Origin: Microbacterium hominis NBRC 15708 | GTDB lineage: Bacteria > Actinomycetota > Actinomycetes > Actinomycetales > Microbacteriaceae | Direction: 5' to 3' | Assembly (NCBI RefSeq): GCF_001592125.1 | Contig: NZ_BCWI01000010.1 | Span: forward strand, 1 to 64,000 | Length of the DNA stretch: 64,000 bases | In this document: piece after piece, positions 1 through 7,911 of the stretch | Position numbering within the stretch: position 1 is the first letter of the stretch | Layout of the letters: the number at the start of each line of letters is the position of its first letter | Made by a program: the position numbers and the translations under genes | Notes under the pieces: generated by a model | Seen by the model: the letters and a program-made list of their open reading frames with translations, nothing else | Told to the model about the DNA's origin: nothing | Databases searched by the model: none

Positions 1-171
1 TGCCGCCGCCACCACACCGCCAAACACCACACCGCCTGGCAGGTCCGACACCTCGGCCACGGAACCCTCCAATGGACATCACCCACCGGACGCCACTACG
101 AAGACCACCCACCCAGCCTGGTGAGATTCGTCCCCGAACCCACCACGCCGGCCGACCCGCCACCCTTCTGA
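1..171 (+). CDS. HNH endonuclease (DUF222-type), 3' end only
   Basis: The reading frame is open from base 1 to a TGA at 169-171 and encodes the last 56 residues of a larger protein. It opens with CRRHHTAKHH and continues with a GTLQWTSPTGRHY stretch. That C-x2-HH-x3-H pattern followed by W-x-SP-x-G is the C-terminal HNH motif of the DUF222/13E12-type endonuclease-like proteins that occur in several copies in Microbacteriaceae. The tail is proline-rich. The gene starts outside the window, so length and activity cannot be judged. Bases 172-272 hold no gene that I can see. Confidence 0.75.
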   Translation, partial: CRRHHTAKHHTAWQVRHLGHGTLQWTSPTGRHYEDHPPSLVRFVPEPTTPADPPPF

Positions 172-272
172 GGCGAGGGCCTTCCCGACGTGCACGACCG
201 CGATCGACATCACGCACCCGGGCGCGCGGGCGGGCGGCGGCGTCACCGCGCATCCCGACTCTCCGTCCGGCG

Positions 273-1256
273 TCAGCGCGGACGCGAGACCGTGCGAAAG
301 CCCGCGTTGCCCATCGACGAGTCCGGCGTGTTCTGCGAGCGCGCCGAGTTCCGGTAGCGGTTGCAGTACGAGACGTGGCACAGATAGCTCCCGCCGCGCA
401 GGACGCGGGAGGTGCCGGTCGCAGGCCCCCGCGGGTCGACCCGCGGAGAGCGCGCGTAGTAGTCGGGGTCGAACCAGTCCGCGCACCACTCCCAGACGTT
501 GCCCACGGGCTGCCACAGGCCGTAGCCGTTGGGGGCGAACGAGCGCACCGGGGCGGTCGTGAGATAGCCGTCGTCCATCGTGTTCACGCGGGGGAACTCG
601 CCCTGCCAGATGTTCACGGGCCAACCGTCGGTCCCGGGTTCGCGCTCCCCCCAGGGGTACTTCTCGGACTCCCGCCCGCCGCGAGCGGCGTACTCCCACT
701 GCGCCTCGGTGGGCAGCGCGCGTCCGGCCCAGTCGCAGTAGGCGATCGCGTCGTTGAAGCTCACGTGGACGACCGGGTGCTCGGGCAGGTCGTCGACGGT
801 CGACGCGCGCCCTCCGGGATGCCGCCAGTCGGCCCCGCGCACGCCGATCCACCAGGGCGTTCCCGGCGCCCTGCCCAGCACGTCCTCCGCGGGGGCGGCG
901 ACCGCGAGGTGGAACACGGCGGAGAAGCCGAACGCCTCCGCGTCGGTGACGTAGCCGGTCGCCTCCACGAAGGCCGCGAAGGACGCATTGGTCACGGTGG
1001 TCGCGTCGATGTCGAACGCGGCGAGCTCGACGGCATGCACCGGAGTCTCGCCGTCGCCGACGTTCGCATCGCCCGACGAGTCGCCCATCAGGAACGCTCC
1101 CGCCGGCACGTGGATCTGTTCGATGTCGTGAGCGGCGCCCCTCGCCGAACCGTCGTCCGCACGGCGCACGGGGCCGAGCGCGACGAACGCGTCGCGTCGC
1201 GGTCCTCCGCACGAGCAGTTCGGGCCGCACGACCCGCCGTCCTGTCCCGTCGTCAT
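273..1256 (-). CDS. Formylglycine-generating enzyme (sulfatase-modifying factor)
   Basis: This 327-residue protein has the FGE-sulfatase (SUMF1/EgtB) fold. FGEs oxidise the active-site Cys of Cys-type sulfatases to formylglycine in the cytoplasm. The C-terminal signature is intact: GGSYLCHVSYC, then ARSQNTPDSS and GNAGFR, giving the reactive pair at about C293 and C298 that binds copper in characterised FGEs. The N-terminus is unusual, with a Cys cluster CGPNCSCGG (C10, C14, C16) ahead of the fold. The ATG at 1256 was chosen because it overlaps the TGA of the upstream DUF202 gene (ATGA). A CSPTR sulfatase encoded 3.3 kb away, across the LacI operators, is the obvious client. Confidence 0.93.
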   Translation of the reverse strand: MTTGQDGGSCGPNCSCGGPRRDAFVALGPVRRADDGSARGAAHDIEQIHVPAGAFLMGDSSGDANVGDGETPVHAVELAAFDIDATTVTNASFAAFVEATGYVTDAEAFGFSAVFHLAVAAPAEDVLGRAPGTPWWIGVRGADWRHPGGRASTVDDLPEHPVVHVSFNDAIAYCDWAGRALPTEAQWEYAARGGRESEKYPWGEREPGTDGWPVNIWQGEFPRVNTMDDGYLTTAPVRSFAPNGYGLWQPVGNVWEWCADWFDPDYYARSPRVDPRGPATGTSRVLRGGSYLCHVSYCNRYRNSARSQNTPDSSMGNAGFRTVSRPR

Positions 1257-1603
1257 GGTGCCCCCGGTGTGTGCTGTGCGGCCAGGACGAGGACGGCGAC
1301 GATCGCGGTGACGCCACCGCCGGCGACGAGCCCGGCCAGGACGAGCGTCAGCATCCCGACCGTGGGCACGACGCGATTGGCGGTCAGCTCGCGATACGTG
1401 TGCCGGAACCGTCGTTCGCTCAGGAGGTGGAGGGCGACGGCGGTGGCGATGATCGCGAGCGGGACCGGCAGCGCCCAGGGGCCGAGCGCGGACGGCAGCA
1501 GCCGCAGCGCGATGAGCCCCCCTCCGCCGATCGTGAGGAGGGTGCGCCGCCACGCCAGCAGCGTCCGCTCCGGCTGGAGCCCAGGGTCGAAGATCTCGGT
1601 CAT
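1253..1603 (-). CDS. DUF202 membrane protein (distal copy)
   Basis: A 116-residue protein with the DUF202 core: ERTLLAWRRTLL just before the first membrane segment, then two further hydrophobic segments (about residues 45-62 and 82-108), so three membrane helices. DUF202 proteins (YidH/YidG type) are small inner-membrane proteins of unknown biochemical role. It is six bases downstream of a second DUF202 gene and overlaps the FGE start by four bases, so all are read from one mRNA with lacI. Tandem unequal DUF202 pairs are common; a direct link to sulfatase maturation is only inference from position. Confidence 0.85.
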   Translation of the reverse strand: MTEIFDPGLQPERTLLAWRRTLLTIGGGGLIALRLLPSALGPWALPVPLAIIATAVALHLLSERRFRHTYRELTANRVVPTVGMLTLVLAGLVAGGGVTAIVAVLVLAAQHTPGAP

Positions 1604-1609
1604 GGCGAT

Positions 1610-1978
1610 TCAGGCGATGAGGAGCCCGAGCACGATCAGCACGGTCACCACGGCGAGGACCACCGCGAGGGGGAGGGCGACGACGGGTACGGGCAGGGGC
1701 GTCTGCTGCCGCATCGCCCTCTCGGCCCGGCCCCAGCCCACCCACGCCAGCAGCGGCAGCGCGGCTCCGGCGGTGAGGAGGATGAGGGAGGCCGTCAGGC
1801 GCAGAACGGGATGCAGCGGAAGCCCGAGCGCTTCCAGTGCCACCCCGCCCGCGATGAGAGCGAGCGACGTGCGGATCCAGGCGAGGAACGTCCGCTCGTT
1901 CGCGAGGGTGAACCGGGGGTCGGGCTCCGTACCGTGCCGGTAGATCCACCGGAGGGTCCGGCCTGCGCGCGGGTTCAC
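1610..1978 (-). CDS. DUF202 (YidH-like) membrane protein (proximal copy)
   Basis: The 122-residue frame begins VNPRAGRTLRWIYRHGTEPDPRFTLANERTFLAW, written here only in outline, and carries the family motif RFTLANERTFLAWIR followed by three membrane helices ending VLIVLGLLIA. The GTG at 1978 is preferred because it overlaps the lacI stop (GTGA), which implies translational coupling. The longer open frame upstream is antisense-type noise inside lacI. This is the longer, YidH-like member of the pair; its function is unknown in the family. Confidence 0.85.
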   Translation of the reverse strand: MNPRAGRTLRWIYRHGTEPDPRFTLANERTFLAWIRTSLALIAGGVALEALGLPLHPVLRLTASLILLTAGAALPLLAWVGWGRAERAMRQQTPLPVPVVALPLAVVLAVVTVLIVLGLLIA

Positions 1979-3036
1979 CTGGTCTCGCCTTCTGCCGGAT
2001 GCCGCGTGGTCTGTCTCTCCGAGAGGACGTAGGGCAGCGTCGCGTGCGGGGGATTGCGGCCCGCGATCAGCTGGGACAGGTGTTCGACCAGCGCCTCGCC
2101 GCTGGCTTCGGCCGTGACGCCGATGGTCGACACCGCGGGCGTGACGAGCTCGGCCAGTCCGACCTGCTCGCACGCGATGATGGCCAGGTCGTCGGGCACG
2201 AGGCGACCGCAGTGGTGCGCCGCGCGCACCGCACTGAGCGCGAGCGGTACGGTGCCCGCGATGATCCCGTCCGCCGGCGTGCTCGCTGACAGTTCGCGCA
2301 GCACGAGCTGGGTGGAGGTCGCGTCGGAGTACTGCGTCTGGAGGACGACGGCATCGAGGCCCGCTCGTTCGACCGCGGCGCGGTAGCCGGCTGCCCACCG
2401 CGCACCCACGTAGGTGTCGGCGTCGCCGATGAGCAGGATCGGCCGCCGCGACCCGTTCTCGATGAGCCGGGTCGTGGCCGCGTCGGCGATGGACGTGAAG
2501 TCCACCCCCACGCCGAACAGGTCGTCTTCGGGGAGGCGGCCGGAGATGACGATCGGCGTTCCGCCGGCGCGGGTCTCCGCGATGACAGCGCCCGCGCGGG
2601 AGCGCGACACGTCGTCGCCCGTGGAGATCACGATCCCGTCGACGCCCTGACGAGGAAGCTGACGCAGGAACGTGATGAGCCGCTCCTCGCTGTGATCGAG
2701 ATCGCAGAGCAGCACGTTGAGGCCGCGTGCCTCCGCGGCGCGCGCGACCGCTTTCGCGACGGCGCTCTGGAACGGCTGCGACGCATCGCCGACCAGCAGT
2801 GCGATGGTGTCGAAACGTCCCGTGCGCAGGCCGCGGGCGCGGCTGCTCGGCCGGAAGCCGAGCTCGTCGATCGCGCCCTCGACGCGGGCGATCGTGTCGG
2901 CGGGGACGAGGTCGGGATGGTTGAGGACGCGTGAGACCGTGGTCCGCGAGACGCCCGCCAACGCGGCGACGTCCAGGATGGTGGCCGTCCCCGGGGAAGG
3001 GGCCGACGGAGAGGTGGCCGGTCGCGATGCAGCCAT
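1975..3036 (-). CDS. LacI-family transcriptional regulator of the sulfatase locus
   Basis: A 353-residue LacI/GalR regulator. After about 18 residues comes the helix-turn-helix: TILDVAALAGVSRTTVSRVL with the hinge at PADTIARVEGAIDELGFRPS. A periplasmic-binding-protein-like effector domain follows (about residues 75-350), with the typical DGIVIST and DGIIAGTVPLAL strands. A strong AGGAGG lies seven bases before the ATG at 3036. The gene is divergent from a transporter-sulfatase-phosphorylase operon and is followed by DUF202 and FGE genes. Two perfect palindromes in the 182-bp gap are its likely operators. The effector is unknown; a sugar, sulfated compound or nucleoside would all fit. Confidence 0.9.
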   Translation of the reverse strand: MAASRPATSPSAPSPGTATILDVAALAGVSRTTVSRVLNHPDLVPADTIARVEGAIDELGFRPSSRARGLRTGRFDTIALLVGDASQPFQSAVAKAVARAAEARGLNVLLCDLDHSEERLITFLRQLPRQGVDGIVISTGDDVSRSRAGAVIAETRAGGTPIVISGRLPEDDLFGVGVDFTSIADAATTRLIENGSRRPILLIGDADTYVGARWAAGYRAAVERAGLDAVVLQTQYSDATSTQLVLRELSASTPADGIIAGTVPLALSAVRAAHHCGRLVPDDLAIIACEQVGLAELVTPAVSTIGVTAEASGEALVEHLSQLIAGRNPPHATLPYVLSERQTTRHPAEGETR

Positions 3037-3153
3037 GCGAGTTCCTCCTCACGTCGTGGTCACACCACGGTATCCGGTGGACGTTCGCGTTCCCGACGGT
3101 GGGGCGGAATCGAACACCGCTTGCATGATGCCCTGTTGATCCCCTACCGTAGC

Positions 3154-3178
3154 GGAATCGATTCCCGGAATCGATTCC
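3154..3178. promoter_or_regulatory. Twin 12-bp palindromes, likely LacI-family operators
   Basis: The perfect palindrome GGAATCGATTCC occurs at 3154-3165 and again at 3167-3178, separated by one base (13-bp period). Each has the central CG dyad typical of LacI-family operators. They lie between divergent lacI (start 3036) and the transporter gene (start 3219). An isolated half-like TTCGATTCC (minus strand) sits near 3107-3115. A 13-bp centre spacing puts the two sites on roughly opposite faces turned by a little more than one helical turn. Binding by the adjacent LacI protein is inference. Confidence 0.75.
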
Positions 3179-3218
3179 AGCGATATTTTTCCCGCCCCGC
3201 CTCACACTGGAGTGACCG

Positions 3219-4559
3219 ATGAACCGACCGCACCACCCGCGAGTGCTCACGAAGCAGCAGATGTCGACCCGCGCCCTCGCCGGCGCCACGATCGGCTCCA
3301 TCCTCGAGTACTACGACTTCTTCGTCTTCGGAACGCTGTCCGCCCTCGTCTTCGGGCGGGTGTTCTTCCCCCAGGACAACCCCGGCGTCGCGTCGCTCCT
3401 CGCGCTGGGGACCTTCGCCGTCGGCTTCATCGCCCGTCCGCTCGGCGGCATCATCCTCGGCAACTTCGGCGACCGCATCGGCCGCAAGCGGATCCTGCTC
3501 TTCAGCTTCATGCTCACCGGTGGCGTCACGCTCATCATCGGATTCCTGCCGACCTACGCCCAGGTCGGCGTCGTCGCCCCGATCCTCCTCGTCGTCCTGC
3601 GTGTCGCGCAGGGCGTCGGCATCGGAGCGGAGTGGAGCGGCGCCGCCCTCCTCGCCGTCGAGCACGCGCCCGACGGGAAGCGGGGCTTCTTCGGCAGTGT
3701 CGTGCAGGCCGGCGCGCCGATCGGCGTCATCCTGTCCAGCGGCTCCGTCGCGCTGCTGACGGCCACGATCGGCCTCGAACAGCTCGTCGAGTGGGGCTGG
3801 CGCGTGCCGTTCCTGGCGAGCGCGATCCTGCTGCTGGTCGGCATCTGGCTGCGCTTCAGCGTCGACGAGTCCCCCGAGTTCGAGAAGATCGAAGCCGCCG
3901 ACGACAAGGTGAAGGTCCCCGTCTGGGAGGCCGTCCGTCGCTATCCCGCGCAGATCCTGGCCGCCGTCTTCATCCACGCCAGCGACGCCACCCTCGGACT
4001 CGTGGTCGGCGTGTTCGTGCTCGGCTACGGCTCCAACGTCCTCGGCATGGACCCGACGGTCGTCCTGCTCGCCAACATCCTCTCGTCGGTGACGAGCCTC
4101 ATCATCACGCCCATCGCCGGTCGTCTCGGCGACCGTGTCGGCCAGCGTGCGGTCCTCGTCGTCGGACTGGTCGCCCTGGTGCTGTGGGCGTTCCCGATGT
4201 TCCTGCTGATCGGAACCGCCACCGTCGGGGGCCTGTTCCTCGCCACCGGCATCTCCGGTCTCATCATCGGCACGCTGTTCAGCCAGCAGGCCACCCTGTT
4301 CGCCCACTACTTCCCGCCGCGCGTGCGCTACTCGGGCATGTCCGTCGGCTTCCAGCTCGGAACGGTGCTCGGCGGCGGCTTCGGCCCGGTGATCGCTCAA
4401 GCGCTCACCGGCGCCGCGAACGGCGCGACCTGGACGGTGTCGATGTACATCGCCTTCATCGCGGTCATCGCCCTGGTGTTCACCATCACGGTGAAGCCGC
4501 GCCACACCGTCTCCATCGCCGCCGCGAGCGCGCCCGCGACGGCCCCGGCCACCCGGTGA
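3219..4559 (+). CDS. MFS transporter, metabolite:H+ symporter (MHS) type
   Basis: A 446-residue protein with 12 hydrophobic segments. The N-terminus has the MHS hallmark ATIGSILEYYDFFVFGT in helix 1, and the loop between helices 2 and 3 has GDRIGRKRILL, the conserved G-[RKPATY]-L-[GAS]-[DN]-[RK]-[FY]-G-R-[RK]-type motif of major facilitators. Relatives (ShiA, KgtP, ProP) import organic acids, osmolytes or aromatic acids with protons. The ATG at 3219 has GGAG eight bases upstream. The gene lies 60 bp from twin LacI operators and 31 bp before the sulfatase gene, so it probably imports the sulfatase substrate or a product. The actual cargo is unknown. Confidence 0.9.
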   Translation: MNRPHHPRVLTKQQMSTRALAGATIGSILEYYDFFVFGTLSALVFGRVFFPQDNPGVASLLALGTFAVGFIARPLGGIILGNFGDRIGRKRILLFSFMLTGGVTLIIGFLPTYAQVGVVAPILLVVLRVAQGVGIGAEWSGAALLAVEHAPDGKRGFFGSVVQAGAPIGVILSSGSVALLTATIGLEQLVEWGWRVPFLASAILLLVGIWLRFSVDESPEFEKIEAADDKVKVPVWEAVRRYPAQILAAVFIHASDATLGLVVGVFVLGYGSNVLGMDPTVVLLANILSSVTSLIITPIAGRLGDRVGQRAVLVVGLVALVLWAFPMFLLIGTATVGGLFLATGISGLIIGTLFSQQATLFAHYFPPRVRYSGMSVGFQLGTVLGGGFGPVIAQALTGAANGATWTVSMYIAFIAVIALVFTITVKPRHTVSIAAASAPATAPATR

Positions 4560-4590
4560 CCGTGCCGTCCCCCGCAGAAAGCAGTCACCG

Positions 4591-6804
4591 ATGACGACCC
4601 TCGACCCTTCCTTCCGCGGATCCGTCGGCACCACCGTGGCGGATTCCGTCCCGTGGTGGCCCGAGCCGAACACGACGCCGCGACGGAACCTCGTCGTCGT
4701 GATCCTGGACGACACGGGGTGGTCCGATCTCGGATGCTTCGGCTCGGAGATCGCCACCCCCCACATCGACGCGCTCGCACACAACGGGGTGAGATACAGC
4801 AACTTCCACGTCACCCCCCTGTGCTCGCCGACGCGGGCCTCCTTCCTCACCGGGATGAACAACCACGCCGTCGGGATGCGGTTCCTCGCCGACACCGACA
4901 CCGGCTTCCCGAACTCCCGCGGATCGGTGCGGGCGGGAACACCCGTGCTGCCGCAGGTGCTGCGCGAGCAGGGGTACGGCACCTATCTCGTCGGCAAGTG
5001 GCACCTCGCCCCGCTCCACGAGATCACTCCCGCGGGTCCGCACGGCAACTGGCCGCTGGCGCTCGGCTTCGACCGCTACTACGGCTTCCTCGACGGGTGC
5101 ACCGACCAGTACGAGCCGGAGCTCTACGAGGACAACCACGCCGTCCCCACCCCCACGCGGGACGGGTACCACCTCAGCGAGGATCTCGTCGACAGGTCGA
5201 TCTCGTACCTGCGCGACCACCTCTCGTTCCGGCCGAACGATCCGTTCTACCTGCAGGTGGCCTTCGGGGCGACCCACGCGCCGTTCCAGGCGCCGCGCGC
5301 GTTCATCGACAAGTACCTCGACGAGTTCGCGAAGGGGTGGGACCAGACGCGACGTGAGCGCCTCGCGCGGCAGATCCTCACCGGCGTCGTCCCGTCGGGC
5401 ACGCCTCTGACCGAGCGCAACGAGGGAGTCAGCGCGTGGGAGGAGCTCACCGACGTCGAGCGCGAAGTGTTCACCCACCTGCAGTCCGCCTTCGCCGGGT
5501 TCCTCGAGCACACGGATGCGCAGATCGGACGGCTGCTGAACGCCCTGGAGGAGTTCGGTCAGACCGATGACACCGTGTTCGCGCTCTTCTCCGACAACGG
5601 CGCCTCGCGCGAGGGCGGCCCGACGGGCGACGTCGACACCAACGGACCGTACAGCGGCATCCGTCGCCCCGCGGCGGCGATGGTCGGCGAGCTCGACAGG
5701 GTCGGCTCGGTCACCGGCGGCGCGCACTATCCCGAGGGATGGGCGATGGCGGGGAACACGCCCTTCCGGCGCTACAAGCAGTTCGTCGACCTCGGCGGCG
5801 TGCGCTCGCCGCTCGTCATCTCCACGCCCGAGACGTCGCGGGCAGGGGTGCGGACCCAGTTCATGCACGTGGTCGACCTCGCACCGACGCTCTACGACCT
5901 CATCGGGGCGGCCGCTCCCGACGGGATGGACGGCGAGAGTCTCGCCGAGAGCATCGTGGATGCCACGGCCCCCGTCGGCCGCACCACGCAGTACTGGGAG
6001 ACGCTCGGCCACCGCGCGATCTGGCACGACGGGTGGCGTGCGGTGACGGCGCACGAGGTCGGAGCGCCGTACGCCGACGACACCTGGCGCCTCTACGACA
6101 CGCGCACCGACTTCGCCGAGGCGCGCGACGTCGCGGCGGAGCACCCCGACGTGCTCCGCCGGCTTCAGGACCTCTGGTGGCAGGAGGCGGGCCGTCACGA
6201 CGTCCTGCCGCTCGATGACCGCCCGCTGCGCGTTCTCATCGAGCTCGCCGGACCGCATGGGCTGATCGCGCAGGACCGTCTCGAGCTGCGTCCGGGTCAG
6301 AGCCACGTCCCTGGCGCGACCGGGGTCACCGGCTCCCACCGCACCCTGACCGTCCGCGCCCGGCTCGCCGCCGATGTCAGCGCCCTCACGGGAACCATCC
6401 TGTCCTCCGGCAACGCGCAGGGCGGCTACTTCCTGTCGGTGCAGGGCGGCGTGCCGCGCTTCGAGCACAAGCTCCTCGACACGCACCTGGCGCTGGTCGG
6501 CGACCGGCCGATCCCGCCCGATGCGCAGACCGTCGGATTCACTCTGCACGCCGCGGAAGACCGTCGGGCCCGTGTCCGTCTGACGATCGACGACGTCCCG
6601 GCATCCGACGAGCTGGTGATACCGACGTCGTCCTCGCACCTCTCCTTCTGGGGCCTCGACGTCGGTGCCGGCGTCGTCTCCGGATTCAGCCCGCTGCAGA
6701 CCATCGCCCTGCCGGCGCAGACGATCGCGCTCGTGACGATGGATGCCTCGCCGCAGGAGGACGACGCGCGCGAGCGCGCCGACGTCATCCTCGCCTCCGA
6801 ATGA
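4591..6804 (+). CDS. Cys-type (type I) sulfatase, arylsulfatase family
   Basis: A 737-residue alkaline-phosphatase-superfamily sulfatase. The first metal ligands appear in VVVILDDTGWSDLGCFG (D40, D41). The signature CSPTRASFLTG places the formylglycine precursor at C78. Downstream motifs include GKWHL (about residue 135), a GATHAPF stretch, and FALFSDNGASREGG with the second Asp-Asn metal pair. No signal peptide is visible, so the enzyme probably works in the cytoplasm after import by the upstream symporter, which also fits in-cell maturation by FGE. The last 150 residues form a beta-rich domain. It follows the transporter gene by 31 bp and precedes a purine nucleoside phosphorylase by 27 bp. 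The natural substrate cannot be read from the sequence. Confidence 0.92.
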   Translation: MTTLDPSFRGSVGTTVADSVPWWPEPNTTPRRNLVVVILDDTGWSDLGCFGSEIATPHIDALAHNGVRYSNFHVTPLCSPTRASFLTGMNNHAVGMRFLADTDTGFPNSRGSVRAGTPVLPQVLREQGYGTYLVGKWHLAPLHEITPAGPHGNWPLALGFDRYYGFLDGCTDQYEPELYEDNHAVPTPTRDGYHLSEDLVDRSISYLRDHLSFRPNDPFYLQVAFGATHAPFQAPRAFIDKYLDEFAKGWDQTRRERLARQILTGVVPSGTPLTERNEGVSAWEELTDVEREVFTHLQSAFAGFLEHTDAQIGRLLNALEEFGQTDDTVFALFSDNGASREGGPTGDVDTNGPYSGIRRPAAAMVGELDRVGSVTGGAHYPEGWAMAGNTPFRRYKQFVDLGGVRSPLVISTPETSRAGVRTQFMHVVDLAPTLYDLIGAAAPDGMDGESLAESIVDATAPVGRTTQYWETLGHRAIWHDGWRAVTAHEVGAPYADDTWRLYDTRTDFAEARDVAAEHPDVLRRLQDLWWQEAGRHDVLPLDDRPLRVLIELAGPHGLIAQDRLELRPGQSHVPGATGVTGSHRTLTVRARLAADVSALTGTILSSGNAQGGYFLSVQGGVPRFEHKLLDTHLALVGDRPIPPDAQTVGFTLHAAEDRRARVRLTIDDVPASDELVIPTSSSHLSFWGLDVGAGVVSGFSPLQTIALPAQTIALVTMDASPQEDDARERADVILASE

Positions 6805-6831
6805 CCGATCCGACCCAGAGAGGGCTCCCCG

Positions 6832-7647
6832 ATGTCTGAACCGCCCCCCACCCACCAAGCCGCCGCCGCTGCCGCCGACATCGCACGTCTGACCGGCGTC
6901 GCCGAGCACGACATCGCCGTGACGCTCGGCAGCGGCTGGAAGACGGCCGTCGAGCACCTCGGCACCACCGTCGCCGACATCCCCGCCGCCGAGGTCACGG
7001 GCTTCCGTGCCTCCGCCGTCCAGGGGCACGCCGGAACGCTCCGCTCCCTCGTCACGGATGACGGGACCCGGGTGCTCGTGCTCGGCGCGCGCACCCACTT
7101 CTACGAAGGACACGGCGTCGCCGCGACCGTCCACGGCGTCCGCACGGCCGCCGCCGCGGGTGTGAAGACGATGATCCTCACCAACGGCGCGGGCGCCCTC
7201 GACCCCGACCGCATCCCCGGCACGGCGGCACTGATCACCGATCACATCAACCTCACCGCGCTGTCTCCCGTGACCGGCGCCCGCTTCATCGATCTGACCG
7301 ACCTCTACTCGTCGCGGCTGCGCACCCTCGCGCACGCCGTCGCGCCGGAGCTCGGCGAGGCCGTGTACGTGCAGCTCACGGGTCCGCACTACGAGACCCC
7401 GGCCGAGGTCCGCATGCTCCGCGGCCTCGGCGGCGACCTCGTCGGGATGTCCACCGCGCTCGAAGCGATCGCCGCCCGCGAGGCGGGGCTCGAGGTCCTC
7501 GGGCTGTCGCTGATCACGAATCTCGGCGCCGGCCTCCAGTCCGGAGCGCTGAGCCACCAGGAGGTGCTGGAGGCCGGGAAGTCGGCCGAGGCGACCCTCG
7601 GTCCGCTGCTGGCGCGCGTCATCCGCGCGATCGCCGCCGGCTCCTGA
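6832..7647 (+). CDS. Purine nucleoside phosphorylase (PunA/trimeric type)
   Basis: This 271-residue protein matches trimeric purine nucleoside phosphorylases, which split inosine or guanosine with phosphate. Visible motifs are VTLGSGW (phosphate loop), QGHAGTLRSL, RTHFYEG, ILTNGAGAL, DHINLTALSP, QLTGPHYETPAEVRM and DLVGMSTALE, all in the expected order, with SLITNLGAG near the end. Length is normal for the family. It is the third gene of the LacI-linked transporter-sulfatase operon, an odd place for a salvage enzyme. Either the operon handles a sulfated nucleoside-like compound, or the gene simply rides along. A role as methylthioadenosine phosphorylase is less likely from the motifs. Confidence 0.9.
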   Translation: MSEPPPTHQAAAAAADIARLTGVAEHDIAVTLGSGWKTAVEHLGTTVADIPAAEVTGFRASAVQGHAGTLRSLVTDDGTRVLVLGARTHFYEGHGVAATVHGVRTAAAAGVKTMILTNGAGALDPDRIPGTAALITDHINLTALSPVTGARFIDLTDLYSSRLRTLAHAVAPELGEAVYVQLTGPHYETPAEVRMLRGLGGDLVGMSTALEAIAAREAGLEVLGLSLITNLGAGLQSGALSHQEVLEAGKSAEATLGPLLARVIRAIAAGS

Positions 7648-7720
7648 GGGGGGTGGGCGCTCGTTCACACGGAGGACGACGCCCAGCCCGCCGTCCTGAG
7701 GGCGCTCGGAGCGCTGCTGC

Positions 7721-7911
7721 TCAGCGCGACCGAGGGTCGTCGACCGGGTCGGTCACGGGGTGGAAGTTGCCCGACAGGTTCGCGGGCTGCAGTACATCGC
7801 CGAGACCCCCGGTCTTGCCGGTCCACAGTGACGGACCGCGGACGCCGGGAAGCTGTGTGACGACGCTGCCGGTGAACCCGTGGGAAAGACCGCCGCAGCC
7901 GTCCCCGATGC
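7721..7911 (-). pseudogene. Possible 3' remnant of an unidentified coding region
   Basis: Directly downstream of the mntP-like stop, a leftward frame of about 60 codons ending in TGA at 7721 has coding-like composition (C/G third positions) and a non-random protein: GFTGSVVTQLPGVRGPSLW, then GDVLQPANLSGNF and PVTDPVDDPRSR. No ATG, GTG or TTG start exists within the gap, since the frame runs back into the mntP gene. It may be a decayed gene end or a chance frame. I recognise no family. The bases 7648-7720 hold nothing clear. Confidence 0.25.

Noticed and set aside
72-1943. A 623-codon plus-strand frame over the FGE and DUF202 genes
   Set aside because: Its product is Arg/Ala/Val-rich without motifs and the minus strand encodes the intact FGE active site.
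4585-7668. A 1027-codon open frame on the minus strand opposite the sulfatase and phosphorylase genes
   Set aside because: High GC leaves antisense frames open. The translation is Arg/Gly/Asp/His-rich low-complexity sequence without motifs, while the plus strand encodes two clear enzymes.
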